From positions 62,001-126,000 of the forward strand of contig NZ_LGCL01000002.1 of assembly GCF_001306115.1 (NCBI RefSeq): a DNA stretch of 64,000 nucleotides. Reading direction: 5' to 3'. The stretch comes from Ornatilinea apprima (GTDB lineage Bacteria; Chloroflexota; Anaerolineae; Anaerolineales; Anaerolineaceae). This document shows positions 44,006-53,444 of the stretch, piece by piece; the first letter of the stretch is position 1; each line of letters starts with the position of its first letter. Made by a program: the position numbers and the translations under genes. Below the pieces are notes generated by a model. It ran no database searches. It was not told the origin of the DNA and worked only from the letters and a program-made list of their open reading frames with translations.

Positions 44006-45190
44006 TTACCTGTTTATTTTTGAAACCAGTCGACTGAATGGACGCAATGTTTGATTCCAACTATACTGACTCTCGACAGACATTTTTCCACTTTTGCTCA
44101 GCGCTGCCCTCCATGCCGGATCAATAAAGAGGCGGGCGATCTGGTCGGCAATTTTGGTGGGCTCATTAGCAATCACTACGCCGCTCTCCGCCAAAGATGC
44201 CAACCCTTCGGCCCCCTTTTCTGTAGACACAACTGGCGTACCCAATGAAAGAGATTCGAGGATTTTTAGACGAGTGCCACCGCCTGAAAACAACGGAGCA
44301 ACACTCACGACACTGGAGGCAACTCTTGGTCGCACGTCGCTCAGGTAACCGGTTAGCACAACGCTAGGGCACAAGTTGAGTTGATTCAGGTCGCATCCCT
44401 GGTACTTGCCCGTGATATATAGCTTCGCGCTTGGGAATTTATCCAGAATTATGGGAAGAACCCGGTGCGTAAAAAATGCCATCGCCTCTAAATTAGCTGA
44501 GTAGGTGAGCGAACCGGCGAACACCATCGAAAGTGGTTCAATCTCAAATTTCCCAACGAATGGCTGGTTCCCATCTGTATCAACGCCGTTTTGGATGACC
44601 TCAATGGGACAGGAAGGTTTCACCCATCTCAGCACCAGATCGCGTTCCTGTTCAGATACAACCGACATTCCTACCAAATCTTTGCTTTCTTTGCGAAGAT
44701 AAGAAGCCAATTTGGAAAAAGTGAGCTTGCCACGCGCCGATTTCAAACCACGCTGTTTTTCAAACCGGTCAACGTAGACCCCAATCTCAATCTCTTCAAG
44801 GAAACAAGGAATATTCCCAATTGCCTTTCTATAGGGCAGCATATCAATCTGGCTCAATATCGCCATGTCATATCGCTCGCGACTGCTCAATTCCTCTACT
44901 TTTTTAAATAATTGGGGAGAGTGTGTGCCAACCAGCGATCTCGGTTTAGGGGAGAGATAGCCGAGTAATGATTCAAATCGAGCTGGTTGAAATGAATCAT
45001 AAAGAAACGCAAAAGAATCTCTGCAGTATTGAACTGTTTCTACATTGGTGCCCTGGTCCGCTTGATGAAATGAAACCAAATCAATGACATGCCCCAATAT
45101 GTTGAGGTGTCTCAATAATTGGAAGATACGCATCCGCGATCCGTTATCGGGCGGGAAAGGCCACCAACGGGATAAAAAAAGAATATTCAA
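44006..45190 (-). CDS. Glycosyltransferase, GT4-like (third paralogue)
   Basis: Homologues begin at 'NILFLSRWWPFPPDNGSRMR', so the best start is the TTG at 45190, which overlaps the upstream TGA stop (TTGA) and gives 394 aa. An upstream TTG at 45217 would add nine residues without a ribosome site. Further GT4 marks: 'EVIQNGVDTDGNQPF', 'VFAGSLTYSANLEAM', 'LYITGKYQG' and 'FSGGGTRLKILESLSLGTPVVST'. It follows the same plan as the two transferases at 34-37 kb. Confidence 0.88.
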   Translation of the reverse strand: MNILFLSRWWPFPPDNGSRMRIFQLLRHLNILGHVIDLVSFHQADQGTNVETVQYCRDSFAFLYDSFQPARFESLLGYLSPKPRSLVGTHSPQLFKKVEELSSRERYDMAILSQIDMLPYRKAIGNIPCFLEEIEIGVYVDRFEKQRGLKSARGKLTFSKLASYLRKESKDLVGMSVVSEQERDLVLRWVKPSCPIEVIQNGVDTDGNQPFVGKFEIEPLSMVFAGSLTYSANLEAMAFFTHRVLPIILDKFPSAKLYITGKYQGCDLNQLNLCPSVVLTGYLSDVRPRVASSVVSVAPLFSGGGTRLKILESLSLGTPVVSTEKGAEGLASLAESGVVIANEPTKIADQIARLFIDPAWRAALSKSGKMSVESQYSWNQTLRPFSRLVSKINR

Positions 45191-46125
45191 GACGCTCGCA
45201 CAATCCTTTTTCCCCAACGGTTTCCGAGATTATCCATAAGAGCTTGAATGTGGGCTTTTCGCAGCCGCCGTTGGTTTTTCCATTTCAATCGGATGCTCCA
45301 ACTAACTAAAGTGCGTAAATCCTCTGCCAGTGCCCGTAAATAAACCAACCAGCCCATTTTCGACAACCGGATGAACAACAAACGGTTGCGCGTCATATAA
45401 TAGTGCACGTTCTCAGAGGCGGCCCGTGCCTCTGGAGTGATTTTATGCCAGATCAACGCTTGCGGAACCACCACGCAGCCCCAACCATTTTTTCTGGCGC
45501 GCACACAAAACTCTGTTTCCTCATAATATGCAAAAAACCGATCATCCAAAAATCCGATTTCGTCAATTACTTGCCTTTTTACAAGCAATGCACAGCCCGT
45601 AACAAAATCAACGCTGAAAGGCGATCGGGTGTCAAACAGCTCTTTCTTCTGTCCAATCCCCACCATACTAGTCTCGCCGCGGCTCAAATCTATAGATCCT
45701 CCTGCAGACCAGATTGTATCGGGTAATCCTGCATAACAAATCAACGGACCTGCAATCCCAATGTCCGGTGTGCTCTCTAATGCGGTTACTAACCGGCTCA
45801 AGAAATGCGCATCCACCAACGTATCATTGTTTAACAGCAAAAAGTAATCAGGCTGGTATTTTCGCGCGTAATCGACGCCAATATTATTCCCCCCAACAAA
45901 GCCTTCGTTTGTTTTCAACAAGATTGTGTTAATCCCATTAAGCCTTTTTAGCCGCTCAACAGAACCATCTGTAGAGCCATTGTCAACAACCAGCACAGAA
46001 AAATTTGGATATGTCAAATCCTCCAAAGATTTCAAACAGGCTTCTGTATCTGTCCAACGATTCCAATTAATGATAATGATCCAAACAGAGGGATATGATT
46101 TGTTGAATTCGTTTTTTCTTGCCAT
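45187..46125 (-). CDS. GT2 glycosyltransferase, rhamnosyltransferase-like
   Basis: A 312-aa GT-A enzyme: 'WIIIINWNRWTDTEACLKSL', 'VVDNGSTDGSVERL', 'NEGFVGGNNIGVDYA', 'LLNNDT' and 'FFAYYEETEFCVRAR'. It resembles the gene at 36891-37799 and likely adds a deoxyhexose. No Shine-Dalgarno is seen before the ATG at 46125; a 212-bp gap with no clear promoter separates it from the upstream Asp-box gene. The following GT4 gene is coupled to its stop. Confidence 0.9.
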   Translation of the reverse strand: MARKNEFNKSYPSVWIIIINWNRWTDTEACLKSLEDLTYPNFSVLVVDNGSTDGSVERLKRLNGINTILLKTNEGFVGGNNIGVDYARKYQPDYFLLLNNDTLVDAHFLSRLVTALESTPDIGIAGPLICYAGLPDTIWSAGGSIDLSRGETSMVGIGQKKELFDTRSPFSVDFVTGCALLVKRQVIDEIGFLDDRFFAYYEETEFCVRARKNGWGCVVVPQALIWHKITPEARAASENVHYYMTRNRLLFIRLSKMGWLVYLRALAEDLRTLVSWSIRLKWKNQRRLRKAHIQALMDNLGNRWGKRIVRAS

Positions 46126-46337
46126 TTATTAAGAAAACCCATTCAAGCTCATCCATTTCATCATCCATCTAGCGAATCAAATTACCAGAAATGAACCTGG
46201 TTTTGGAGACTGGGTAATCAACTCGCTCAACGGATATAACAAGGAGCAGCCAGAAGTTATGATATCAAAAAAACTGTCTTTTCTGCCTCACACTTAGGAG
46301 ATATGCAAGGAAATGGCACGCTCCAACAAATTTTTTG

Positions 46338-49016
46338 TTAGGGCTTTTTAGGACGGAATTGTAAATACAAGAACAGCCCGACCACAATCATCCCCCCCAC
46401 CACGCCAATGATGATTCCCGGAAGTGTGTTTGCCTCAGCAGGCGTGTTCGTTGAGTATTCAGATAGATCTACTGCTGTCGGAGTCGCGGTAAAGATTGTT
46501 GGCTGTGCTGCCACCGTAGGCACAATGGTGACTTCAATGGTCTCCGCTTCTGGCAGTTCTTTTAAGTTCTCAACATCGCGAAATGTGGAATAAAATGAAT
46601 ACTCATTTTCAGTGGAACGGAAATTCGTTGGAGAAGAAAACAATAAAACAATTTGCTTTTGAGATTTTGGATTTATTGCAACTGCCAAATCAGTGATTTT
46701 TTCATTACCCTGTAGCCTGATGCTGTTTGAACTACCTACAAGCCACTTTCCATCCACCCAATCCCAAGAATTGATGCCCCAATTGCCCACATTCAGATCT
46801 TCATTTACTTGAATCAGGCTTACATTCCCTGCCTTGCTGACAGCCAGACGAGTTGATTCATCAATAGGTAGGTTCATTAGAGAAATTGCTGGCGATACTA
46901 CCCACCTTACCCCCTGATTCCCCGAATAATTATGGATAAGCTGCGTGGTGGACCCAACTACTTTTCGCCAATAGCGGTGAATATTCCCGAACCCATCGGA
47001 TAAAATGGTGTGATCAAAGATCTGCCCTTCATCCACTTTTTGTGGCACGGCCCAAGTTGTGCCGCTATCATTGGATGATGAATAATAAAGTTCGGTGTAA
47101 TTCTCATTATCAATAAATGGGTACACCTTCCACAAAGCAAAAACATTCAATCCATCGCTGGACGCAACTTTTGGATTGCCCACCCTCAGCCACTGGTTTT
47201 CTTCACCTTCTGCTATCGTCTTTTCAGACTGCCAGGTTTCTCCGCCGTCGTCTGAACGAACCAGGTAGATTCCTCTGCCGGTATTAAGGGGAGAAGAATA
47301 AACAATGAAGTACACATTTTGATCAGTGATGATGATCTGAGGGTTATTGACTGTGCTGGCTGAATGAGAAATTTTTATCGGAGTGCTCCACGCTGAAGAG
47401 CTTAAAGCTCGGTCAGCAGAAGCGTGGCTAAAGAAAAGGTTCTCTCCCCTTGTATCACTCCAAACCAGTCCTAATTGGTTGTTTTTTGCTACATCAACCG
47501 AAGCAGCGCCAGCATCCCCTTCGGGTGAGCTGATCACGCCGGTATGAACAGACCATTCGCCCTCCTCCCAACGGGAATAGAAGATTTCACGATCAATTAG
47601 CGTCTCTGCACTAGAAGAATCAGCCACGCTGATAAAATGGAATCTGCCCTTATCGTCTTCCGCGATGCTCGTGTCGAGCAACGGCGCCTTTGGAGCTGTA
47701 ATCCGGTTAAACGTTGTCCAGTTAGTGCCTACACCTTTCCAATCGTCAATCTCCCCCAAATTACGTGTCAACCACCAGATATCGCCGGGAAATTGGTTGT
47801 CCGAACTGCTAGCCACAACCGCAATCTGATTCCCTCCCAACATGAGCAACCGGTTCGACGAAAAAGTGACCAAATTATAATTACTTGGATCGATGTAATT
47901 ATCAAGGATGGCTTGCTGCCCGGGCTCACTCCAATCTTCACCATTCCAAATGGAAAAATATTTTAAGCCCATCAGTTGCGAAGACATGAGAAATAAACCA
48001 TTCTCGCCCGCTATGACATCGTAATCCGAAACACACCCATTCAGCGAATGAATAATGGGTTGTTTTTCTTGCCAAGTCAATCCGCCGTCTTGACTATATT
48101 GGTAATACTGTGTGCAACTCTGCCCTAATTGATCTGATTTCCATACCAGCATAATATTTTTATCTTTTGCGCTGCTGCGTACTTGGATAAACCTTTCCGT
48201 TTCACGCTGAGAGCTCGGGCCATCGACTTGATAATAATCGCTCCAGGTGCGGCCCCCATCATCAGAAAAGGCGCCCAGCACAGAATTGCTGGGTTGATTA
48301 TCCCAAAACAGGTAGACGCGCTGTCCTGTCTCGGTGTTCACCGATTCCACTTGAACATTTGCCTCTGCAGATGTCAACCGTCGGAAATAGTTGGACTCAA
48401 AAATTTGAATGGGGGTTTGCCATATCCCATTCATTTGCTTTCGATATACAATACCCGACCTTTCAAAAGAGCTTGAAGAGCTCTTCACATACGCCAGGTG
48501 AATATTCCCTTGATCATCACTGATCACATTAAATTTTGTCACTGACTCTGAAAGCGCCTGGCGAGGCAGCCAGCTTGCCGATTGATTAAAAGAACTCTCG
48601 ATAACGTAGGAATGATAAAGCACTCCTCGACTATCCAGCCAGAAGGCATGGATCAAGCCTTTCCCATTGGCAACAAACACGGGCAGATTATTCGTTGTTC
48701 TGTTCGATTGATCAGATGAAAGCGGCAAAAATGGAAAAAATACGCTTTCCGGGATTGTCCACATTCCTTCTTTGTATTGAATATACATAAACCCCGAATA
48801 AATGTCTTCCCAAATGACATGAATGTTCCCTTTTGAATCCATTACCGCCGAAGGATTGATTGCACCACCAGACACGGAAATATTAATCGGCTCGCTCCAA
48901 TCACCAGAACCACTCTGTGCATGAGCGAAACCAACAGGGAAGGACATCGAAAACACAAGTACTAGGCCTAATATTCCCCAAAAAGGTTTCAAGAATCTTA
49001 ACTTCTTTGCATGCAT
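46338..49016 (-). CDS. Large membrane-anchored Asp-box (sialidase-fold) surface protein
   Basis: An 892-aa protein with a signal peptide (1-34, ending 'AHAQ'). The rest is two propeller-like halves with Asp-box repeats 'SDDGGRTWSDYY', 'SQDGGLTWQEKQ', 'SDDGGETWQSEK' and 'SSNDSGTTWAVP'. A Thr/Pro-rich linker precedes a C-terminal membrane segment (about 862-885) and a short basic tail. Its architecture equals that of the 506-aa protein at 37799, doubled. A catalytic Arg triad is not evident. Likely displayed on the cell surface, where it may bind or process the polysaccharide. GGAAGGA precedes the ATG. Confidence 0.8.
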   Translation of the reverse strand: MHAKKLRFLKPFWGILGLVLVFSMSFPVGFAHAQSGSGDWSEPINISVSGGAINPSAVMDSKGNIHVIWEDIYSGFMYIQYKEGMWTIPESVFFPFLPLSSDQSNRTTNNLPVFVANGKGLIHAFWLDSRGVLYHSYVIESSFNQSASWLPRQALSESVTKFNVISDDQGNIHLAYVKSSSSSFERSGIVYRKQMNGIWQTPIQIFESNYFRRLTSAEANVQVESVNTETGQRVYLFWDNQPSNSVLGAFSDDGGRTWSDYYQVDGPSSQRETERFIQVRSSAKDKNIMLVWKSDQLGQSCTQYYQYSQDGGLTWQEKQPIIHSLNGCVSDYDVIAGENGLFLMSSQLMGLKYFSIWNGEDWSEPGQQAILDNYIDPSNYNLVTFSSNRLLMLGGNQIAVVASSSDNQFPGDIWWLTRNLGEIDDWKGVGTNWTTFNRITAPKAPLLDTSIAEDDKGRFHFISVADSSSAETLIDREIFYSRWEEGEWSVHTGVISSPEGDAGAASVDVAKNNQLGLVWSDTRGENLFFSHASADRALSSSAWSTPIKISHSASTVNNPQIIITDQNVYFIVYSSPLNTGRGIYLVRSDDGGETWQSEKTIAEGEENQWLRVGNPKVASSDGLNVFALWKVYPFIDNENYTELYYSSSNDSGTTWAVPQKVDEGQIFDHTILSDGFGNIHRYWRKVVGSTTQLIHNYSGNQGVRWVVSPAISLMNLPIDESTRLAVSKAGNVSLIQVNEDLNVGNWGINSWDWVDGKWLVGSSNSIRLQGNEKITDLAVAINPKSQKQIVLLFSSPTNFRSTENEYSFYSTFRDVENLKELPEAETIEVTIVPTVAAQPTIFTATPTAVDLSEYSTNTPAEANTLPGIIIGVVGGMIVVGLFLYLQFRPKKP

Positions 49017-49075
49017 AATCGATTCCTTCCCTGAAGAAAAACCATTTCGGTCAATTCCTTTTCTACCACTCTATT

Positions 49076-50731
49076 CTATATGCTTTCTGTCTTGGATGAT
49101 GCCCAAAAGAGATGTTGAATTCCCACATTCAACGCCGACTTAAAGGTGGCCCAATCTGAAAACAACATTCTGAAATATGTCAGCATCGGGCCGGGGCGAA
49201 AAGCCCATTCTCGAAATGCGCGCTTTTGCCAATAAAGCAGGCGCTCGGCCGGCAAGCCTGGGTAATCCAACACAGTCCCTTTGTCCATATCAACCGATTC
49301 CCAGCGGGTTCCCTTGCGGAACCATCCTTGTTGAACCACTTCAAAGAAAAATGGCGTGCCAGGGTATGGCGCGGCGACATGGAATAAAGCAATATCCAGT
49401 GGCAGATTCTTGGCAAACTGAATTGTTTCCTGAATGGACTCTTCTGTTTCGCCAGGAAGCCCAATGATGAAGTAACCCCAGTTCATAATTCCAGCATTCT
49501 TTGACCAGGTTAATGCCCTTTTCACTTTATCAAGGTCCGTTCCTTTTCGAACATGCTTAAGGACTTGCTCATTTCCACTTTCAATGCCCCAAGAAATTAA
49601 CCAGTTGCCTGCTTTCGCCATAAGCTGCAGCATTTCTTCATCAACGTAATCAACGCGGCTGTTGCAAGTCCAGCGAATATTAATCTTTTGATCAATCATC
49701 ATCTGACATAATTCCATCACCTGCTCCCGGTGAACAGTAAATAAATCCGCATACATGTGAATACTGTTAACACCCATTTTCTTTAGCTTCCACAACTCTT
49801 CCATCAACAGCTGTGGCGAGCGGATTCGGAGGCCAAATTGATAACTGACATGCTTAATACAAAATGTGCATCCAGCCGGGCAGCCACGACTGGTTACAAT
49901 AAATGTGTAGGGGCCGTTAATCATGGGCATACGGTACTTTTCCCAGGGCAGCAACTCGTGCAACGGGATGGGCAAATCGTCCAGGTTCTGGATGAATGGG
50001 CGAGGAGCATTGATCACGATCTTGCCATCTTTTCGCCAGGCCAGCCCGCGAATACCAGCAATATCAACCTGCCCGTCTTCACCAAACGATGTTTTATAGC
50101 CAGGTTCGTTTTCAAAAATTCTCTCAGCAAAATCTGGACGCTGGTCTATCTTATTCTCAAGGTGGTCCAGCAAATCTCGCAATGTAATATCCGGCTCCCC
50201 CACAAAAATAAAATCTAATGCGGGGTAAGCGCGCATTGTCTCACGCGGGATAGGGGTTACATGCGTGCCAAACGCCATAGTTTTTGCACCGCGCGCTTTG
50301 GCCAAAAAACAACCATACATATCATTTTCCAACGTCGGCGCGGTAACCTGGGTAAGATAATACTTTGGCTGGTACCGGTCTAACAGCTCCGAAAATTTTT
50401 TCCAGCTGATCTTTTCTGCGTTGGCATCAATAATCTTTAAGGTAAAAGTCGGAGAAAGAATAGCAGCCATCTGAGCTAAAGAAACTTGTGGCCACACCAT
50501 ATTCTCCCTGGTCCGGCGGCCAACCCGGTGCTGGCTACGAATCCAATATTCGCCATCCGGCGTCGGGGGGTTTACCAATACAATGTCCACAGCTTCAGGG
50601 GAGCGCGGCATATCTCGCAACCCTTGTAAAACAATATCATCTGCGTTAGGGAAATTGGAATCCGGCAGTTTGGGTAATCGACGGTCGCCTAAATTTACCC
50701 ATAACTTTCCATTAATTTTTTTGTCTTCCAT
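49076..50731 (-). CDS. B12-binding radical SAM enzyme
   Basis: A 551-aa protein. Residues 45-200 form a cobalamin-binding-like Rossmann domain ('VDIVLVNPPTPDGEYW', 'ISLAQ..AAIL' region). Residues 275-490 are a radical SAM core with the cluster motif C-x3-C-x2-C in 'SRGCPAGCTFCIKH', followed by 'GIESGNEQVLKHVRKG' and 'GYFIIGLPGETEESI'. Such enzymes methylate or rearrange unreactive carbons in lipids, sugars or tetrapyrroles. It lies between a DPM1-like transferase and an Asp-box protein, so a lipid carrier or sugar of this locus may be its target. AAGGAG precedes the ATG. Confidence 0.88.
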   Translation of the reverse strand: MEDKKINGKLWVNLGDRRLPKLPDSNFPNADDIVLQGLRDMPRSPEAVDIVLVNPPTPDGEYWIRSQHRVGRRTRENMVWPQVSLAQMAAILSPTFTLKIIDANAEKISWKKFSELLDRYQPKYYLTQVTAPTLENDMYGCFLAKARGAKTMAFGTHVTPIPRETMRAYPALDFIFVGEPDITLRDLLDHLENKIDQRPDFAERIFENEPGYKTSFGEDGQVDIAGIRGLAWRKDGKIVINAPRPFIQNLDDLPIPLHELLPWEKYRMPMINGPYTFIVTSRGCPAGCTFCIKHVSYQFGLRIRSPQLLMEELWKLKKMGVNSIHMYADLFTVHREQVMELCQMMIDQKINIRWTCNSRVDYVDEEMLQLMAKAGNWLISWGIESGNEQVLKHVRKGTDLDKVKRALTWSKNAGIMNWGYFIIGLPGETEESIQETIQFAKNLPLDIALFHVAAPYPGTPFFFEVVQQGWFRKGTRWESVDMDKGTVLDYPGLPAERLLYWQKRAFREWAFRPGPMLTYFRMLFSDWATFKSALNVGIQHLFWASSKTESI

Positions 50732-50768
50732 GTTGACTCTCCTTTGTGAGCCGTCTATGAACCAATAA

Positions 50769-51941
50769 TCAATTGACAGAAATCGTACTCAAGTCTCCAA
50801 GGACTCGAATCAATACCCAATAGATGATTAACTGCATACCTGTCAGCATTACCATCGCGCTGATCAATAAATAGAACCAGATGCGTGTCACATCCCAACC
50901 CGAAAAACCAAGCAGAATGCTAATAACGGCAACAGCCAAGCCGACCAGCAATGTAGCCAACCCAATCCAACCAAACTTCAGCTCCAGAGGCGTTTTGAAA
51001 ACTGGCCTACCAAACAATCCCTGGCGAATCGGGCGCTGATAAAACAGTGATACTAAATAATTGAACATTACACCTAAAGAAAACAGACTGACACCAGCCA
51101 AGCTAAATACCAATGCCGCAAACAGAGCCGCAATGCCCCACGGTCCAAGTTCTGTAACGCCGGTCAAACGGGCAATCACCATCCCCGCACCAATAATGGC
51201 AGCCAGCGCCAGGCTGAACATACCCAAAAATCCAAAAACTCTAACAGGATTATAAGAAAGAACCGTCCAGGTAATCGATTGAATGTATACAGTTCCATCC
51301 CGAACCGCGTTTAATTTCGACCTTCCCACACGTTCAGCATAGGGGATGGGAATCTCGACCATCTTAATATCTTCATGAAGCGCCCTGGTGCTCATAATGG
51401 GTGTCAGATTAAGACCATCTGGCAGCGGGCTGACTTTTTCAAGAATTTCTTTTCGGAATACACGCATTCCGCTGGCGCTGTCGGTAATGTGCTGGCGGCC
51501 AAGCAGACTGATGAAACCGGCAAAAAATGTGTTTCCCATCCGCCTCACCAGCGGCATTTCACTTTTTTCTCCCGCCATTCGCGAGCCAATCACCAGGTCA
51601 GATCCATCAAGCACGGCCTGGCACAATTTTGGAAAATACTCAGGCGGATAGGTGCCGTCAGCATCCAAAAAACCAATGAACTCACCTTTTGCTTCTTGGA
51701 AACCGGTTTTTAAGGCGCCTCCATACCCTTTATTCTTAACATGCTGAATCAACCGAACGTCCTCCATCGATTTAACAATCTCGGCAGTCCGGTCTTTTGA
51801 TCCATCATCCACAACCAGAAGTTCGAGAGCTTCAATCCCAATCTTTTTCAAATCGTCACGAACGCTTAAGACCCGGTTGCAAATATTCGCTATGCCTTGT
51901 TCTTCGTTGTATGCTGGGATAACAACTGTAAGCATTGTCAT
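50769..51941 (-). CDS. Polyprenyl-phosphate glycosyltransferase, DPM1/GtrB-like
   Basis: A 390-aa protein. Residues 1-225 are a GT2 domain: 'VVIPAYNEEQGIANIC', 'VVDDGSKDRTAEIV', 'NKGYGGALKTGF', 'GFLDADGTYPP' (DxD) and 'ERVGRSKLNAVRDG'. Residues 235-385 hold four membrane segments, as in GtrB-type proteins that move a sugar from an NDP donor to undecaprenyl phosphate. The product would serve the GT-C proteins at 39-42 kb. GGAGGG precedes the first ATG; a second ATG two codons on is an alternative start. Confidence 0.9.
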   Translation of the reverse strand: MTMLTVVIPAYNEEQGIANICNRVLSVRDDLKKIGIEALELLVVDDGSKDRTAEIVKSMEDVRLIQHVKNKGYGGALKTGFQEAKGEFIGFLDADGTYPPEYFPKLCQAVLDGSDLVIGSRMAGEKSEMPLVRRMGNTFFAGFISLLGRQHITDSASGMRVFRKEILEKVSPLPDGLNLTPIMSTRALHEDIKMVEIPIPYAERVGRSKLNAVRDGTVYIQSITWTVLSYNPVRVFGFLGMFSLALAAIIGAGMVIARLTGVTELGPWGIAALFAALVFSLAGVSLFSLGVMFNYLVSLFYQRPIRQGLFGRPVFKTPLELKFGWIGLATLLVGLAVAVISILLGFSGWDVTRIWFYLLISAMVMLTGMQLIIYWVLIRVLGDLSTISVN

Positions 51942-51946
51942 TATGT

Positions 51947-52687
51947 TTACCCTCCAGAGTTGTGGAAATAGACATGTTTACTTCCAGTAAGGTCGGTGCC
52001 ATCGATACTCCGAATAACTTTCGCGGGAACCCCTGCAGCCACGCTGTGAGGTGGAATATCTTTGGTAACTACGGCTCCAGCTGCGATAACAGATCCTTTT
52101 CCAATCGTTACTCCATCTAAAACAATCGCGCCAGATCCGATCCATACATCATCGTCAATAACAATTCCCTCAGCGGTAATCCCCTGATCAACAAAAGATT
52201 TGTTTGGATCATCAAAAACATGGTTAACCGCAATAATTTGGGTAAAAGGAGACGTGTAAACACGATCTCCAATATGCACCCCACCCTGCCCGCGAATTAC
52301 AGAATACTCGCCAACCAGGCTGTCTTTTCCAATCCATATTCCGGCATCCGGAAGGCCGCGGAAATTGTAAACATGCAGCACAGCCCCATGCATGATAATG
52401 CTGCGCTCACCAATATGGATACCAGCCGGGCACGCATGCAGATAGGTGTTCTCGTCCAGGTAAACCCCATTCTCCAGATGCAGCCCGCTCGCGAATCGGA
52501 TTCTGACATTCTTCTCAATTGCCACCCAACCATGCATTTTCATGATCAAGCGGTAAAAAATACCCCGCATACCGATCCCTGCCAGCGTAGGTACCCACCC
52601 AATGCAGAAAAACCAGAACTGTTCCCATAAATATCGAACCAGGTTATGGGCTTGCCTGCCAATATAGGTCTTCAACTGCCTGAACAT
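51947..52687 (-). CDS. Hexapeptide-repeat acyltransferase
   Basis: A 246-aa protein with left-handed beta-helix repeats ('[10 protein letters not shown]', '[13 protein letters not shown]', '[12 protein letters not shown]') and a CatB/LacA-like end '[29 protein letters not shown]' (given as adjoining pieces of the same motif region, residues 185-215). 'AVNHVFDDP' holds the catalytic His. It likely O-acetylates a sugar of the polymer. The start at 52687 (GGAAAA upstream) is my choice; three earlier in-frame ATGs up to 52762 cannot be excluded. Confidence 0.82.
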   Translation of the reverse strand: MFRQLKTYIGRQAHNLVRYLWEQFWFFCIGWVPTLAGIGMRGIFYRLIMKMHGWVAIEKNVRIRFASGLHLENGVYLDENTYLHACPAGIHIGERSIIMHGAVLHVYNFRGLPDAGIWIGKDSLVGEYSVIRGQGGVHIGDRVYTSPFTQIIAVNHVFDDPNKSFVDQGITAEGIVIDDDVWIGSGAIVLDGVTIGKGSVIAAGAVVTKDIPPHSVAAGVPAKVIRSIDGTDLTGSKHVYFHNSGG

Positions 52688-52864
52688 AGTATTTTTCCAT
52701 GCTCCGCCCATTCGACATATCATCGAACGGGTGATTTCTATAACCCACAATGAATACGGCACTTATCATATTCATTATGTTTTTACTTCCAAACGGACCC
52801 GGGGGCAAGGCTCCGCTTGCAGATTATTTGTTCATCGATTCCGAAAGCACTTCGTGTATGAATG

Positions 52865-52870
52865 TATAAT
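52865..52870 (+). promoter_or_regulatory. -10 box placed for a leaderless gmhB-like mRNA
   Basis: TATAAT preceded by TG, ending 6 bp before the ATG at 52877. No Shine-Dalgarno is present, so the mRNA would start at or near the ATG. A weak -35 (CGAAAG) only. Confidence 0.45.
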
Positions 52871-52876
52871 AAACCA

Positions 52877-53434
52877 ATGAATACAGCAATCTTTCTGGAC
52901 CGAGATGGAGTAATCATTGAGAACCGCTCTGATTACGTTCGCTCGTGGCTTGATGTTTCCATTTACCATCAAGCATTACAAGCGCTTTCCATGCTATCCA
53001 AGCTTCCGGTAAAAATCTTCGTTGTAACAAATCAATCAGCCGTTGGAAGAGGCATTATTGATCTTGAGACGGTTCACCAAATTAACCAACGGCTTCTCGA
53101 AATTATCATCCAAAATAACGGCCGCGTGGACGGTTTCTATATCTGCCCTCATCTTCCCTCAGATCAATGTAACTGCCGCAAGCCCGAACCGGGGCTGATC
53201 CTGCAAGCAGCCAATCAATTTCAAATTGATCTGGCTAATTCCATCCTGATTGGTGATGCCCTTTCCGACATTCAAGCTGCACAAAACGCAGGCATCTTGA
53301 ATACTTATTTGGTTCGAACTGGGCGCGGTGCTGAACAAGAAGCCATGTTGCGTGATTCACCCATTTCGGGCTGCGTCATTTGTAATGACCTACTTACCGC
53401 ATCAAGATTAATCATCACCAAAGGTCAACTATAG
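52877..53434 (+). CDS. GmhB-like D-glycero-manno-heptose bisphosphate phosphatase (HAD family)
   Basis: A 185-aa HAD phosphatase. Motif I 'IFLDRDGVI' gives the two Asp residues, motif II is 'VVTNQSAVGRG', motif III and IV are 'KPEPG' and 'IGDALSDIQAA'. A zinc loop C-x-H...C-x-C in 'CPHLPSDQCNCRKP' marks the GmhB type. It should dephosphorylate heptose 1,7-bisphosphate. It lies convergent with, and 10 bp from, the heptose kinase gene, against the direction of the locus. The ATG at 52877 starts the conserved part; an ATG at 52862 would fall before the -10 box. Confidence 0.88.
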   Translation: MNTAIFLDRDGVIIENRSDYVRSWLDVSIYHQALQALSMLSKLPVKIFVVTNQSAVGRGIIDLETVHQINQRLLEIIIQNNGRVDGFYICPHLPSDQCNCRKPEPGLILQAANQFQIDLANSILIGDALSDIQAAQNAGILNTYLVRTGRGAEQEAMLRDSPISGCVICNDLLTASRLIITKGQL

Positions 53435-53444
53435 CTTGTTAAAA

